A stretch of 64,000 nucleotides of DNA from Dermatemys mawii. Its lineage: Eukaryota; Chordata; Testudines; Dermatemydidae. Positions 22,227 through 34,700 of this stretch are shown here, piece by piece; the stretch's first letter is position 1, and each line of letters starts with the position of its first letter. The position numbers and the translations under genes are program-made. The DNA is taken from positions 11,499,165-11,563,164 of the forward strand of contig ML677351.1 in the NCBI GenBank assembly GCA_007922305.1, given 5' to 3'. The notes beneath the pieces were generated by a model. It was not told the DNA's origin. It searched no databases and worked only from the letters and a program-made list of their open reading frames with translations.

Positions 22227-22543
22227 CAGGGGTTCTCAAAGTTAATTACACCATGACCCTCTTCTGACAAGAAAAATTACTACATGACCCCAGAATGGGG
22301 GGACCAAAGTCTGAGCCCCGTGTCCCCAAGTGGGAGAGGAGAGCCAAAGCCAAAGGCCAAGGGCTTCAGCTCCAAGCAGGAGGCCTCTAACCTAGCCCTG
22401 CCACCCAGGTTTGAAGCCCTTTGGCTTTGGCCCCGGGCGGTGGGGCTCAGGCTTTGGCTTTGGCTCTGGGCCCCAGCAGCTCTAAGTCAACCCTGGTGAC
22501 ACAACCCACTTTGGGGTCTCGACCCACAGTTTGAGAACTGCTG
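22227..22543. mobile_element. hAT MITE with 'caggggttctcaaa' ends
   Basis: The left end is CAGGGGTTCTCAAAGTT at 22227. The right end 'acagtttgagaactgctg' at 22526-22543 is the inverted form CAGCAGTTCTCAAACTGT. The interior is GC-rich with repeated 'tttggctttggc' phrases. The 8-base flanks (ctctagga, tacatggg) no longer match well. The ends are those of a widespread amniote hAT family. The ORF inside (22284-22499) has biased composition and is not a gene. Confidence 0.75.
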
Positions 22544-22734
22544 TACATGGGATTGGTAATTCTGTGGACCCTAATAGATTAAGACATTTTTTCGGCGCTA
22601 TCCCAAGCAGCTGCATTCAGATCAGTGTATTCTCTTTTCCAAATACTACAATTTGAACACCTCTTCTTTTGCGTAAGCTGTTTTTGAGTGGCGGGTTCTT
22701 CATGTGGTCTCTAATTCCCTCCCTGTGTGCCAGT

Positions 22735-22805
22735 TTCTGGCCCCATTGAAGATATTGGCAAAACTTGTTATTGACTTCAATGGGAACAGGATCATGCCCT
22801 TCATC
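22735..22805. repeat. palindromic interspersed repeat fragment
   Basis: 'tggccccattgaagatattg' and 'attgacttcaatgggaacag' are inverted relatives around 'gcaaaacttgtt'. This is a common turtle palindromic repeat type. The ORF crossing it is incidental. Confidence 0.55.
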
Positions 22806-22809
22806 AGGG

Positions 22810-23215
22810 ATACTGCTTCTAAATCCCTTAATCTGAATTTATGTTTGAAATACCTAAGCACACAAAGGCCACTACAACTAATTTTGAAGAGACCATAGAA
22901 GGGAGTATGTTTTAAGAGATTTAGAAACGAATTAATTAATTATTTAATGGACAAAATAATCCATACAGAATAAGGCACAAACTCTTTTGGGATCAGGGGT
23001 TGGGGAGGAAGAGAAACAGATAGTGTGAATGAGGTTTTTGCTTCAGATGCCCATGTATAATCTGAGGAGTTGAAAGAGACAAATCGTTTGCAGACTGTTA
23101 TGCACATGTTGAATGTTCACACCGATTTTATTGGCCAAAATGAGTTTTTTATTCGAACCATACAGTCTTAAATATATAGATAGATACAGATAGAAAAAGC
23201 ACGTTGGGAATCAAT
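22810..23215. other. unassigned non-coding stretch
   Basis: AT-rich DNA with no recognised feature. Confidence 0.5.
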
Positions 23216-23221
23216 TTTGCT

Positions 23222-23535
23222 TTCTACAGGCAGGGCTGACTCCAGGCACCGGCATAGCAAGCAGGTGCCTGGGGTGACAAACGGTGGGGGGTGGCATGCT
23301 GTGCGCTGTCAGGGTGGTGTTGAGGCGACTTTCGGCTGCACGGCTGCAGCAGCTCCACTGAAGAGGAAAAAGCTACTTTCGGCAGCATGCATGTGGCAGT
23401 TCCATGTTCCATGGAGCTGCCGCAGCCATGCCATCAAAAGCCATTCTTCCGTCTTCCGTGGCACGACTGCGGCAGCTCAACAATCTTCCCTCTTTAGCTG
23501 CTTGTGGCGGCACAGAACATAGAGCCTGCCCTGTC
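23222..23535. repeat. GC-rich turtle interspersed repeat
   Basis: It begins 'caggcagggctgactccag' with 'gcaagcaggtgcctggggtg' and has a triplicated theme of 'cggctgcagcagctc / ctgccgcagc / ctgcggcagctc'. It has many CpG-derived sites. The overlapping ORFs on both strands reflect composition only. Superfamily is unknown. Confidence 0.5.
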
Positions 23536-23539
23536 TACA

Positions 23540-24360
23540 GGTTTAGAGCCTTTTATAACTGTGTTTACATTACACAAAGATAATGCAAAAACTACCATTG
23601 TTACCTAAGATTTCTTTTACATATGATATAGTTCTTAATTGTTTTCTTCTCCCATTTCATACTGATGTGTATTGATGGATACTGAGGATGGCATTAAGGA
23701 AATGTCAATGTAGACACCCATTCTTAGTGTAAAAATCATTATATAACACCTTCAAAGGTTTGACAACTATAAAGAAATGATGCACAAGCATCTAGCTGTT
23801 GATTTTATCTTATGCTTTGTATTTGCCCCATTAAATTCTATTGGCATTATCAGCTGAACTCTTCTTTAAAGTATGGTGAGTTTTCCTGTTGTTAAGGACA
23901 GCTTTTTAATGTTGTGCTTTATGAGAGGTTCTTTGGTGTTAAAAAATCTTGTCTTTAAAAATATCTACAAAAATGGCTTTATTGAGGTGCTATCCCTCCC
24001 TTATTTGTGTGTTAAAAGTGGACTGATACTGAGATGTCACTGGCAGGGGTATCTGCAGTTTGTGAATGCATAAACATCTTTGTTTTTGAACTGGAGAAAC
24101 AATAAACCTCACTGGGCATTACTACTAGTCTGCAAGATGGAAGCCCCAACAAACAGCTTCCCCCAGTGGTCCAGTTTGGAATTATACCTCCTGTTTACCT
24201 TGGTCTTTGAACAAAACACTATAATTAGCATTTTACAACATGCTTCTAGAAGATGAATTATCACCAAATGATGCATAAGCAAATACTAAAAAATGTTCTC
24301 ATTCACTCATTCTTCCACAGCCCTGCACATAGTTTTCACCAAAAACATCCTGAGTTTATA
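23540..24360. other. unassigned non-coding stretch
   Basis: AT-rich DNA with no recognised element or exon. Confidence 0.5.
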
Positions 24361-24362
24361 TA

Positions 24363-24746
24363 CAGTAGACTCTCAATTATCCGGGATGATAGGGCAAAAA
24401 AAAAAATCCTGGTTAAAATCCCAGATAATCACTGTCCATAGGAAATATGGGGGGCAGTTGGGGGGTGGGGGAAAAGGTTGGTTCACCAGCCACCCTGTGC
24501 CAGCGGGAAGGGGTGTTGGTTCACTGGCTGCCCTGTGCCCTGGTAGGGTGTGTGTGTGTGTCTGTCTGTCTGTCTGTCTGTCTGTGTGTGTCTGTCTGTC
24601 TGTCTGTGTGTGTGTCTGTGTGCGCCCTTGGGATGGCAACAAAGCCAGAGCCAGTCCTGCGAGTTACGCGTTTTTTTTTTTTTTTTTGACATCCTGGTTA
24701 ATCCACAACCTGCTTAACCCGATTCTGGATAATTGAGAGTCTACTG
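24363..24746. mobile_element. Tigger-type (Tc/mariner) MITE with 22-bp TIRs
   Basis: The left terminus CAGTAGACTCTCAATTATCC (24363-24384, continuing GG) and the inverted right terminus (24725-24746) match at 21 of 22 positions. A TA dinucleotide lies directly outside each end (24361-24362 and 24747-24748), the Tc/mariner target duplication. The interior holds a microsatellite and no transposase. The overlapping frames that run through it are products of the repeat and are not genes. Confidence 0.92.
24548..24624. repeat. (TG)n/(TCTG)n compound microsatellite
   Basis: Alternating tracts of TG dinucleotides and TCTG tetranucleotides inside the Tigger MITE. It probably expanded after insertion. 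Confidence 0.95.
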
Positions 24747-24966
24747 TATATTCCAAAGAATGAGATGGGAGAGATATTTTTCCTTCTAAATTTGTAAATC
24801 TTAATCCTCCACAAGCATTCATTTAAACACTATACGCTTTTACTGCCACATCATTTTTGGGGGATACATATGGGAGAGGTGGAGTAAAGAAGTTTGTTTC
24901 CATAGTAATTCAGTCAAGCCATGGCATATGAGGAGTAGAGAATACTTTAATAATATTTTTATACTA

Positions 24967-25017
24967 CTCTTAAACCCTATTGGTGCCTTAACACTTGCTC
25001 TTAAACCCTATTGGTGC
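24967..25017. repeat. two-copy tandem duplication, period 31
   Basis: 'ctcttaaaccctattggtgc' occurs at 24967-24986 and identically at 24998-25017. Confidence 0.95.
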
Positions 25018-25198
25018 TTATTTTCTTTGTGGTTGGTATTCTTAGCTGTTGAAGAGACAGCATAGTTGGTTCCTAATCCTGCCACTGTCTCTAGATATGT
25101 TAGGAGTTGAGGGGATGGGATGAGAGCACTACTGTACTCTGGCTACTCTGTTATTGGGTAGCTCCTTGGGGGACTATTACTGGCTCGTGTAGTTTGAG

Positions 25199-25956
25199 CA
25201 ATGGTTTTCAAATTGTGGGTTACGACCCAGAACTGAGTCATGGAATGGAAGGGACTGGGTCACAGCGGCTCTGGTCAGCACCTCCAACCGGGCCTTTAAA
25301 AGTCCTGTTGGTGACACTGGCCTGCTAAGGCAGGCTAGTGCCAACCTGTTCCAACACAGTACTGAACCCCGGAAGCAACTAGCAACAGGTCTGGCTCCTA
25401 GGAGAGGGGAGGGGAGGCACTGGGCTCCATGTGCTGTCCCCACTCCGAGCACTGGCTCTGCAGTCCCTGGCCAATGGGAGCTAGAGATGGGGCGGTACCT
25501 GTGGGTGAGAGCCGCGCAGAGTTGCTTGGGCGCCTTTGCCTAGGACTTACGACTGGCGGCTTCCAGGGTGCGGCGCAGTTTGTGGTGCCGGGAGAGGCAG
25601 GAAACCTGCCGCTGCACGGGAGCTGCCCAAGGTAAGCCTACAACCGAATCCTGTGCCTCTGTCTTGAGCCCTCGCAAACCTGGAGCCCCTTCCTGCCCCC
25701 CCAAACCCTTTATCCCCAGCCCCAGCCCAGGTCCCCTGACCCCCCTCCCGCATCCAACCCCTAGCCCCAGACCAGAGCCCTCTCACACACCCTGAACCCC
25801 TCATTCCTGGTCCCACCCCACAGCCCTCACCCCAACCCTCTGCCTTATTCTTGAGCCCCTCCCACACCCCAAGCTCCTCATCTCAGCCCCGCTGAGTCGG
25901 GGACATCAACAATTTTCTTCAGCTGGATTGCCAGAAAAAAAGTTTGAAAACCACTG
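25199..25956. mobile_element. hAT non-autonomous element, 'cagtggttttcaaa' ends
   Basis: The left end 'caatggttttcaaattgtgg' (25199) and the right end 'agtttgaaaaccactg' (to 25956) are inverted repeats. Near the left end is 'acgacccagaactgagtca', as in hAT elements of this type. The GC-rich middle ('cctttaaaagtcctgttggtg' and 'ccaatgggagc') resembles the interior of the different element at 35878-36491. Flanking 8-mers do not match. The ORFs inside are composition artefacts. Confidence 0.75.
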
Positions 25957-25959
25957 TAC

Positions 25960-28900
25960 TAGGGGGACTGCTAGGCTGCTGTACACTCTCCTGAAGCTAG
26001 AATAAAAGAAGCCCAAGAATCAAGGAGCTGGAATCAGCTCCTTTGCTTCTGCCTCTCCTTTAAGTGCAGCAGTGAATCTGATCCACAGAGTGTTTGTGTA
26101 TACACAGTGTAGTTCCAGTGTTCAGTCCAGTAGGATATATGAAACAAAGAGCTTCTTTTGTTTGTGCTTGATTCCTGGTGTGTTTGAACTTTCAGCTGTC
26201 AGCAACGCTGTGTAAATCAGATTTGTTATTGCAAATCTGCTTACAGGAAACTGCTAGTGAACCTGCCAATGACTTTAGAGCAAAGCTATATCTCCAGCAA
26301 AAAGGTAAAGGATGTTTGCACAAATGTGGTGCAAATTTTAAAAGCCTTTTTCAATATTTTTTAAAATGACAATAACTATATTGAAATTTTAAAAGAAAGG
26401 GACAAAGAGGGAGGAACACAAGTAGAACAAGAAAATCGTCAGGCTTTTATCAATGCAGAACTATGTCCATTGAGAATAACATTGTGGTGCAGTGAAGTAG
26501 AATATTTTAGTAGTGATTGATTTGTATGTATTAATAGCAATCATTTTTGTAATGATAATGAACAAGTAAAACAAAGAGTAATCAAATTTTGAAAAGTACG
26601 AGGCATACGCCAACATACGACCCAACAATAATAATTTAAGTACAACATTCAGTATCAAATACAGAAAAAAATAATGAAAATGGATAAAAACAAACCAAAA
26701 TATCCCCAGTGTCTTCTTCATACCATCGTTCACCCATGGGCTATCAAAGGCAAAATGGGATAGGACTACAAATATCCTTGCTATTCCAAAGGAAAAATAC
26801 TATATAATAGAGTGCTATGAAAACTGACTAAAATTAGGCACAGGATGGTAGTTTCCCAGCTCCATTTTGTACCCTGGCCTTGGGATAATCCATAAAGGGT
26901 TTTGAGATTTCAAAGGTAGACCTTTTGGGTTCTCACAGATAGTCTTGTATTGCAGATCTGAATCCAGAAGAACCTCCAAATAATTCCAGTATTGTAGGGC
27001 ACAAATAACTTTGAGGTTTTAAGAGGAGTGTAGGTATTATCTGATTGAAAACCTATAAAAAGTTATGAGATTAATAATTTTAGATTTTAAATCATTGGAT
27101 TTTATTAGATTTTTTTTATTGGGTTCTTAAAGCAGATTTGAAACCACAGCTTTCAAAACCTTCTCTCCTGATTCAAAGGCGTAAGCATATTGAGAAAAGT
27201 TACAAATTGTTCGTGAATATGTGGTGGAGGGCAACATTGATTTTTTTTTATTTTTATTTTTTTAAAAGCCATACTATAGGTGTAGACATATAACTCATGG
27301 CGAGGACATTGTTTTAAGAAAAATATTTAGGAAAGCAATTCTCAGTAATTTACAGAAATCGCTAATTGTTCTACTTATTATTTTGTGATTTTTTTACCTC
27401 ATATTTTATAACATAATTAAAGACCAAAACACAGATTTCATATTGTTACCAAATAATACGCAATTACCATCACTTTCGCCTACTGATTCCTTCAAACCAA
27501 GTGTTAATCTGCTTTACAGTAGGGAATTGCAGGTTGATAAAGAGGAAGATGTTTCAGCTTAGAGAACAGAAACTGAGGCCCAGATGGACCTGATGTCATG
27601 GGTGTAAAATATGCAAAGAGAGGCTATAATCTGTGAGAAGTTTAGCAAATCTCATATTGACTCAGCCAGATGAAAGCTCCTTTCTAACTCACATTAGAGC
27701 TGTTGCTTACATAATGTATCACAAGCATGCTGATTTGAAACTCACTTGCAGGATTCAAACAGAATGTCTATTCACCAGATGGGAGATTCTGTTAAGCCTG
27801 CTCTAATGTGTGGCCGCCAGTTGGCAGTCAGATGTGCTGATGACAGGTATAGGACTGGCTGTTGCAAGGAAGGGAAATAATGTAAAATGAAAAGAAGAGC
27901 TTCCAGCTGAGTCCAGATTAGCCCAGCTTTTGCTGGCTTGGCTAGAGTGACAGACATTCTTTTGTTTCACCTGAACGACGTTACTGCTTCTAGTTTACTA
28001 AAGGTTCTGCCTGAGTCTTGGTTCTGATAATACGAAGAATTTACTTAAAGTCCTGCAATCAGATGTAGAACTCCACTGGTGAGGTTCTAGTCAGTCTAAT
28101 GTCTTTGCCAGTTGGCAAAGCCAACTGTGTTTTGTTGTCGCCTTTTAAAAACAGCAGAATAATATGGTGATCAGAAGCCAGAGGTCAGCTGTTCACTTAT
28201 TGAATCTGTTAAATGTGGTATTTGTCTTGGGTTTTTTTATGTCTAATATCACTAATAGTGAGCCACACAGTTCCTTGTCCTCATTAGGTATCAAGTCCCA
28301 CTTTATGTCTCATGGATCCTCAACCAGCATTCTTGTCACTTGATTGGGACAGGACTAAGCCTCAGAACAGAAACTCTTTCAATAACTTTAGGTAGTATGA
28401 GTCCTTGATTGTTTTCTCTTCAGACCCCTCCACCTCACTGCAACTGGAGACTTGATTTTTTTTTCATTTTTATGGGCTTGCAGACAGTAGCTGTATTCCT
28501 CTGCCTAGAACAATTAAACTGTAGTTGCATATAAACAAGACTCTCTTTTTCTTTTCTTTTTTTTAAGAAATGGAGCAGAAATAAAACATCATTTAAACAT
28601 CTTTATACAGTGGCTGAAAGAAACAATGCTAATTTTATTTATTTCACTGGACTGAGCTAAAATTTTCTGATGTAACAAGCACATCCATTATATTATATTA
28701 AAATTCCATGAATGGACAAAACATCCCACCCAAAATAATCACAAATCCCATCCTCATAGCAGTCATCCATGAATCCCTCAGAACCTCAACCCATCCGCTC
28801 CTCTGAAATGTGCAGTAGAGAAGGGGGTTCTTGCAGTACTCCTCGAGCCATAAATCGGGCCCTGGGAGACCAAGAGAGAAGTAATTTTCAGTGTCAAGGG

Positions 28901-29795
28901 GCCTTCACAGTGAACATCCTGCCAGACGTCCTCTCTTGATTAAATTGATAGCTCTCCAGCATAAGCATTTCTGCTTTTGTCAGCTGCAGCACAATCACAC
29001 AGCAGAGAAATGTTTTCTCAAGTAGTCTTTCTCTAAACCATTTAGAGCTTTAAATGTCAAGACTAATACCTTGAGTTCCACTTGGAAGCCCATAGGTTTA
29101 GTAAGAAGCTTAAGTTACAAAACTCAGTGGCTGCTAAAGTTGGTTCTTACATGAAAGAGAAGAAATTTAGGGTTTTCTCATTACAGACTTAACCCTGACA
29201 GTTCTCATTGGTTATGCTGTTATTATAAGTAGCAGTGGTATTATTTACATAATGGCATCCCAGATTTGCTAATCACTGTACAGACATAAAGGAAAAGACA
29301 CTCCATGTACTCAAACACTGAATCTAAAAAACATAGCAACAACAACAACAAAAGGCTGGGGGGAAATGATACAACATACAAGCAAAAGGGGTAAGTTACT
29401 GCTTTCTTTCTAGCGCTGAGTTACATATAGCTGCTAAGCCAGCCAAGAAGCAGCCTAAGAAAGCAGCTGTGACTCTGAGAAGTGATCTAGTCACCACTAG
29501 CAAATTACCATCCCTTCTGTGCTTGTTTCTGATTGTTTGTAGGCACTAGAGTGATATGGAGAATGGTAATTCCATTATGTGGGAGATTTATATATGTAAA
29601 ATATTTAATTTAATACTGTATTTTTAAATGGGTGTGATTCTAAAATTCTTGACAGTGAGAGAATAATAGTGCTCTTTAAAGTGAGGCACATGGCAATGTG
29701 GACAAAGGCTGAGTCAGCCTTACAACAATTTAGTGTCTCCATTCTGATCCACATTCCATTCCTGTGCTCAGAGGGTGAGAAGAGTCCAGGTTATA
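25960..29795. other. unassigned AT-rich stretch
   Basis: These 3.8 kb contain only scattered homopolymers and short AT repeats (for example at 27240-27262 and 28684-28700). I recognise no repeat family, exon or RNA gene. ORFs such as 26461-26733 on the minus strand are AT-driven. Confidence 0.5.
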
Positions 29796-29799
29796 TCAG

Positions 29800-30475
29800 A
29801 GGGATAAATACCATGGAGGGAGAGGAATTATTTAAGTTCAGTACCAATGTGGACACAAGAACAAATGATTATAAATTGGCCAACAGGAAGTTTAGACTCA
29901 AAATTAGACGAAGGTTTCTAACCATCACATGAATGAAATTCTGGAACAGCCTTCCAAGGGAAGCAGCGGGTGCAAAAGACCTATCTGGCTTCACGACTAA
30001 GCTTGATAAGTTTATGGAGGAGATGGTGTGATGGGATAACATAATTCTGGCTATTGATCTTTGACTATGGTAATAGATGGGCCTGGTGGCATATGATGGA
30101 AAGTTGGGAGGGAATGGGATCTAAGTTACTACAGAGAATTCTTTCCTGGGTTTCTGACTGGTCAGTCTTGCTCACATGCTCAGGGTTCAGCCAGTCTCCA
30201 TATTTGGGGTTGGGAAGGAATTTTCCTCCAGGGCAAATTGGCAGAGACACTGGAGGTTTTTCACCTTCCTCTGCAGCAAAGGGCATGGATCACTTGCTGG
30301 AGGATTCTCTGTACTTTGAAGTCCTTAAACCAAGATTTGAGGACTTCAATAGTTCAGATATAGGTGAGAGGTATATTGCAGGAATGGGTGTGCAAAATTC
30401 TGTGGCCTGCGTTGTGCAGGAGGTCAGACAGGATGATCATAATGATCCCTTCTGACCTTGAAGTCTATGAGTCTG
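29800..30475 (+). mobile_element. L3/CR1-like LINE 3' end
   Basis: This is the reverse transcriptase tail plus 3' UTR of a LINE. 'NYKLANRKFRLKIRRRF'-like text (about 29868-29920; the first residue here is D) precedes 'FWNSLPREAAGAKDLSGF' (about 29939-29990) and 'KLDKFMEEM', the usual C-terminal theme of CR1-clade elements. It ends with 'gatcccttctgaccttgaag' and 'tctatgagtctgtgag' near 30475. The plus-strand ORF at 30054-30455 lies in the 3' UTR and is not a protein. Confidence 0.7.
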
Positions 30476-30484
30476 TGAGTTATT

Positions 30485-31615
30485 TGATTTCATGATATGT
30501 TCTGTTCTGTGTTTTTAATGGTTACAGTAGGCCTATGATATTTCTATCTTAAGACAGTCTCATGATTTTTTTTTTCTTTTTCCTAAAGGATAATGTTTCA
30601 TTTCTGTATTTAGCCATATTGGGCATACCATGTTGATTTTTCTGGAGGTCTTCCAGCTCTGATCTTAACCTTTGGATTGGTATAGGCTGAGCTCATGCAT
30701 TCTATTCCAAGGGATAGCATGTCATCTAAATTATTGGTGTACTGTCCAGAATGATTTGTCAAGCAAGGGCAAGACAATATTTTTAAAGGGATTTACATGA
30801 TTGTTGCACGAAATATCTTGGATTGAGGAGCAGCAGGAATTAAAGTCCACTATTTAACCACAGAACAAGTCCCATATGAGCATAAACCAGGGAAACTTCA
30901 CCACATCAACACCAACACACTGCGCATCATATAGATCAATCGCAGTGGCCATCCTGTTCTTGGCTTCTGCTGAGATTACCAACAAAGATGATAACTGTGA
31001 AGGTGGTGTCTAGGATATGATGAACCAGCCACCAAGCAGTTACTGAATAATAATGAATGTGGGTCACTAATACTTGAATCTTATTTGAATTAGTGATCAG
31101 TTGTGAATTGCACAGCTCTTCAGGTATTTATCAACCCCATGAGTTAGCTAGTCTCCCTGTTTCTTCTGCTGACAAATAAAGCATATCACTTCATTGCAGT
31201 TGTTTTCTACTTATCAGTGCATGATATTCATTTACTAGTTCTGTTTCTGAGGAGGGATGAACAAACCTTTTGCTTGAACCCAGCATATGTGCTTGATTGT
31301 AGAACTGCATTTGTGCATAGTGTGAATTGAGATGCTCTTATATTGTTAGCTTGTTTGATACTCTTTTTTTCTTTGACGAGCAAACATTACCCCTTGTGAC
31401 TGAACTGTTTCATCTCAGTGGGTTTTTAACTTTTATAAATACTATGAATAAATAAGACAGGCAGGCTATATGTATTTTCCTAGCAGAGGATATAGAAAGG
31501 CAGGAGAAAGTTAAAAAAAAGAAAAAGAAAAAGAAATCTGTTAGGAATCCTGCAAATGTAATGTGTAAATCAGGAGAGAAAATGGACATACTGAAGCTTA
31601 AAAAATTCACCATTG
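30485..31615. other. unassigned non-coding stretch
   Basis: No recognised feature. Confidence 0.5.
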
Positions 31616-31618
31616 TGA

Positions 31619-31729
31619 CTAGGCTGTCAAAAATTGGGACAGGAGGTGGGGAATAATAAGGGTCTATGTGAGAAAAAAGACCCAAAAATCGGGATTATTC
31701 CTATAAAATCAGGACATCTGGTCACCCTA
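31619..31729 (-). mobile_element. short MITE, 'tagggtgaccagatgtcc' family
   Basis: The right edge on the plus strand is 'aggacatctggtcaccctaa'. The left edge 'ctaggctgtcaaaaattgg' is its decayed inverted partner. The interior repeats the 'attttataggga / gatttttgggtc' theme of a very common turtle MITE. Its terminal 10 bases equal one end of the larger elements at 6612-7484 and 35878-36491. Confidence 0.65.
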
Positions 31730-31734
31730 ATCAT

Positions 31735-34700
31735 GACACTTAGTGGGAAGCAAGAGAGGGTGAGGAATTGCAATGAGAGAAATTTCACAATCACACCAGT
31801 TGACTTCACAATATGTTTGTCTGGTGTCTGGAGTCATTTATCAAGGTCCAGAGATTTTCATGCAAGTAAGAATCTCTCCAGGTGGTAAAATTTTCTCTTA
31901 ACAGTAAAAACAAGAAGGGTTTTAGAACAGGTGCTTTATCTGCTTGAATTGTTACCTGAAAGCAAAAGCTGGTTTTGAGATGGGCTGATTTAGTATTTTT
32001 TGTCAGCTTCCCTAAATAGCTCAGACAGATTGTATCCCTCCTTCCCCACCCTAGAGTCTTGTCTACATTCTTCTATCAGGAACAGAAAGTTCTGCACCCC
32101 TGAAGAACAAAGTGAGGGCATGGGCTTCAAACCCTACTGATCTCCTGAAGTTGGGAGGGAGCACAGTGCTATTCATAATGTTGAAGCTCTGAATAAATAA
32201 CTATAGCATGATTAAAGCATGGGGACTGCGTTCAGCATCTTCCACTTCCCAGGTGAGTTCCCCAATAGTCATTATCTCTCTTTCTATTTCTCTAGTCCAA
32301 TGATTATTTATTGATTTCTCCCCTCTCTGGCAGAGGGGGAATTGAACCTGGGTGTCCCATATTCCAGCATTGCAACACCTAAGTCCTTTTGTTAATCCTA
32401 CTCTCAGAAACGAAATAATTGTTGTTGTTTTTTAAATATATCCTGAACTCCACGGTTTTAGGTATAGACAAATATACTAATATTTCATAATAAACTTTAA
32501 AAATTAGTTAATATGATTTTTGTTTCTTATGGGCAGTTATAGTTGTTTCTTATACTTATTTAATGCATAAATTTATGACTTTTTTAAAAATTATGGATTA
32601 TGTCTACACACAGGAAGCAGATTTCCCAGCATAGCACACAGCACAGAGGTTGATAATTGGTGATCTCTCACAGATGGTCACCTTGTATGTGGAGCCTATT
32701 TATCTCTGTATCTCAGGAAGATAAACCACACCAGTTCAAAAGTCCTTGATTTTTTTTTTCTCTCAGAAAGTTGGGGAAAGACCCAGATTCTGAAACCTCA
32801 CTCTTTCCCACCATAAAGGGAATGATCTGCTTCATGTTCTTGGATTCTAACAGCTCTGAAAAGGATGTTTGTGGCCATTCACATTTTTTTCTGAGCCCTC
32901 TTCCAAACCGTGTAATAAAAGAGGACTCGTTAGTCTGGGATTCACTTGACACACAGTCACCTATCCAGTTAGTACCTCAGACAGAGACATAAAGAACTAA
33001 AAGATCTAGAGATTCTTTCATTGATTGTTAGTTTGTTTTCTTAACTTAATAGGATTGTTTTTAACTTTTTGTCACACTCTGTTTTTGGTTATTGTTTGTC
33101 TATTACTACTACAAGCCAAAACCAGCATTTCGGAATGATCTCTGCTTTGAAAGAATCATAAACTGAGTTTCAAAATACGGGCAGAGTGACAAAGAAATAG
33201 CGGAAATTCTTCAGCCACTGATTAGCTCTGTTACCTCTTGTGCTGGAGATGGAGAGAGGAATCCAAATGCTATGTATCAGTGTCTGGAGTAAAAAAAATC
33301 AATTTAATAAGCACACATTTCTTTTTCTTTTTCTTTAATTTATTTCCTCTCTTTTAGAATTATCTGTATGTGGGTATGTGTTTGTATAATTCATTCATTT
33401 TAAGATTTATTTATTGGGTAAAATATATACGTTTTCTGCAAGATACTTCAGTTCCTCTCTTTTTTGAACTGATTACATAAGCATAACCCAATTTCTGACT
33501 TCATTGCAAGAGATTTAAAAAAGCAGAAAGAAGTAACTAAACATTATAAAAACAGAGCATTTGCTGTCCTGCAGGCCCACTGTATTTGGACTTGTATTTT
33601 TCTTTTGCCTCTTGTCACCAAAATCTCTTTCGTGCTCAGGAATGAGTGAACAGGGAGCATGTTCATTTAAATGGTGAGATTAGAACCGGTTTTAAAAATT
33701 CCATCTGCTATTCATCGGCATTGCCTTATTTGTTTATCATTTATTTGTTTATTTATTTGGCAAAACCCCAAGCATGCCAAAACTGAAAATTTCAATTTGG
33801 AAATACCAATACCAGAGCCTTTTGGTGGATGAGATATCTGGACCGGAGTTTCTCATTACTTTACTTTCTCATTACCAGCATTTCTCATTACTTTATCATT
33901 CCTTCAGTATATGCATACAACTGGAAGTGATTTTTTTTTTAAGTTTTCAGTTGTAAGAATAAATTTCACTCCCTTGAATACCTAAGTTGCGGATAAAGGA
34001 AGTTACAGCTTATGGAAATGTCACTAACAGCCAGTTACCATCAAAGTGACTTTGGTTGGCATTAAATGCTAAACAGAACTTGCTCTGTCGTTGCAAGAGG
34101 TAGAAATGTCTTCTATGAAAGTGTCAGAGTTGGGAAGTTCACTGCTTTATAGATCTGGATGTAGTAATCATTTTTATGTAATGAGCAAAAAAAAAAAAAA
34201 TCCAAGTTGATTTTTATAACAGGATTTCTTTCTACACTAAAACCTGTTATAAAAATAGTTTTCTTCAAATCTAGTAATCCTGTAGTGCTTCAATATGAGA
34301 ACTCGTTTTAGCCAACTTACTGTTCTTTGGATAACAAATGCAAAAGGTTTCTGATGTTTGTTGGAACAGAAAACAGAAAGCAGCCATCTCAGGACATTTA
34401 AGTCATTGTCTCAGTAAAGGATCAGAAACATGCAAAATAACTATTTGTTTTCCTTCTTAGGCTTTAGTCAGTGTAGTGAGAAGGAGACCAGATCCCTCCC
34501 CAGTTTTCTGGTGGTAGTTGAATGTTGCGAGTACATAATAAACCCAAATATCCAAATACATCAATCATGTGTCATCTCAAATATGCATCTTGTTTTACAT
34601 TTGAATTGCTTCCCACATACTCATGAAACATTCATTCATGATATATGCACTATGTGCTATGTAGATAGATGCAGATAGATGTGCCATGCAGAAACAATTT

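Noticed and set aside
24548..24624. Possible CRISPR-like or tandem gene array from regular repeats
   Set aside because: The period is 2 to 4 bases with no spacers. It is a microsatellite in a eukaryotic transposon.
24293..24736. 147-codon plus-strand ORF rich in Cys-Val and Ser-Val-Cys repeats
   Set aside because: It is translated from the TG/TCTG microsatellite and poly-T inside the Tigger MITE.
30054..30455. 133-codon plus-strand ORF
   Set aside because: It lies in the 3' UTR of an L3-like LINE, downstream of the end of its reverse transcriptase.
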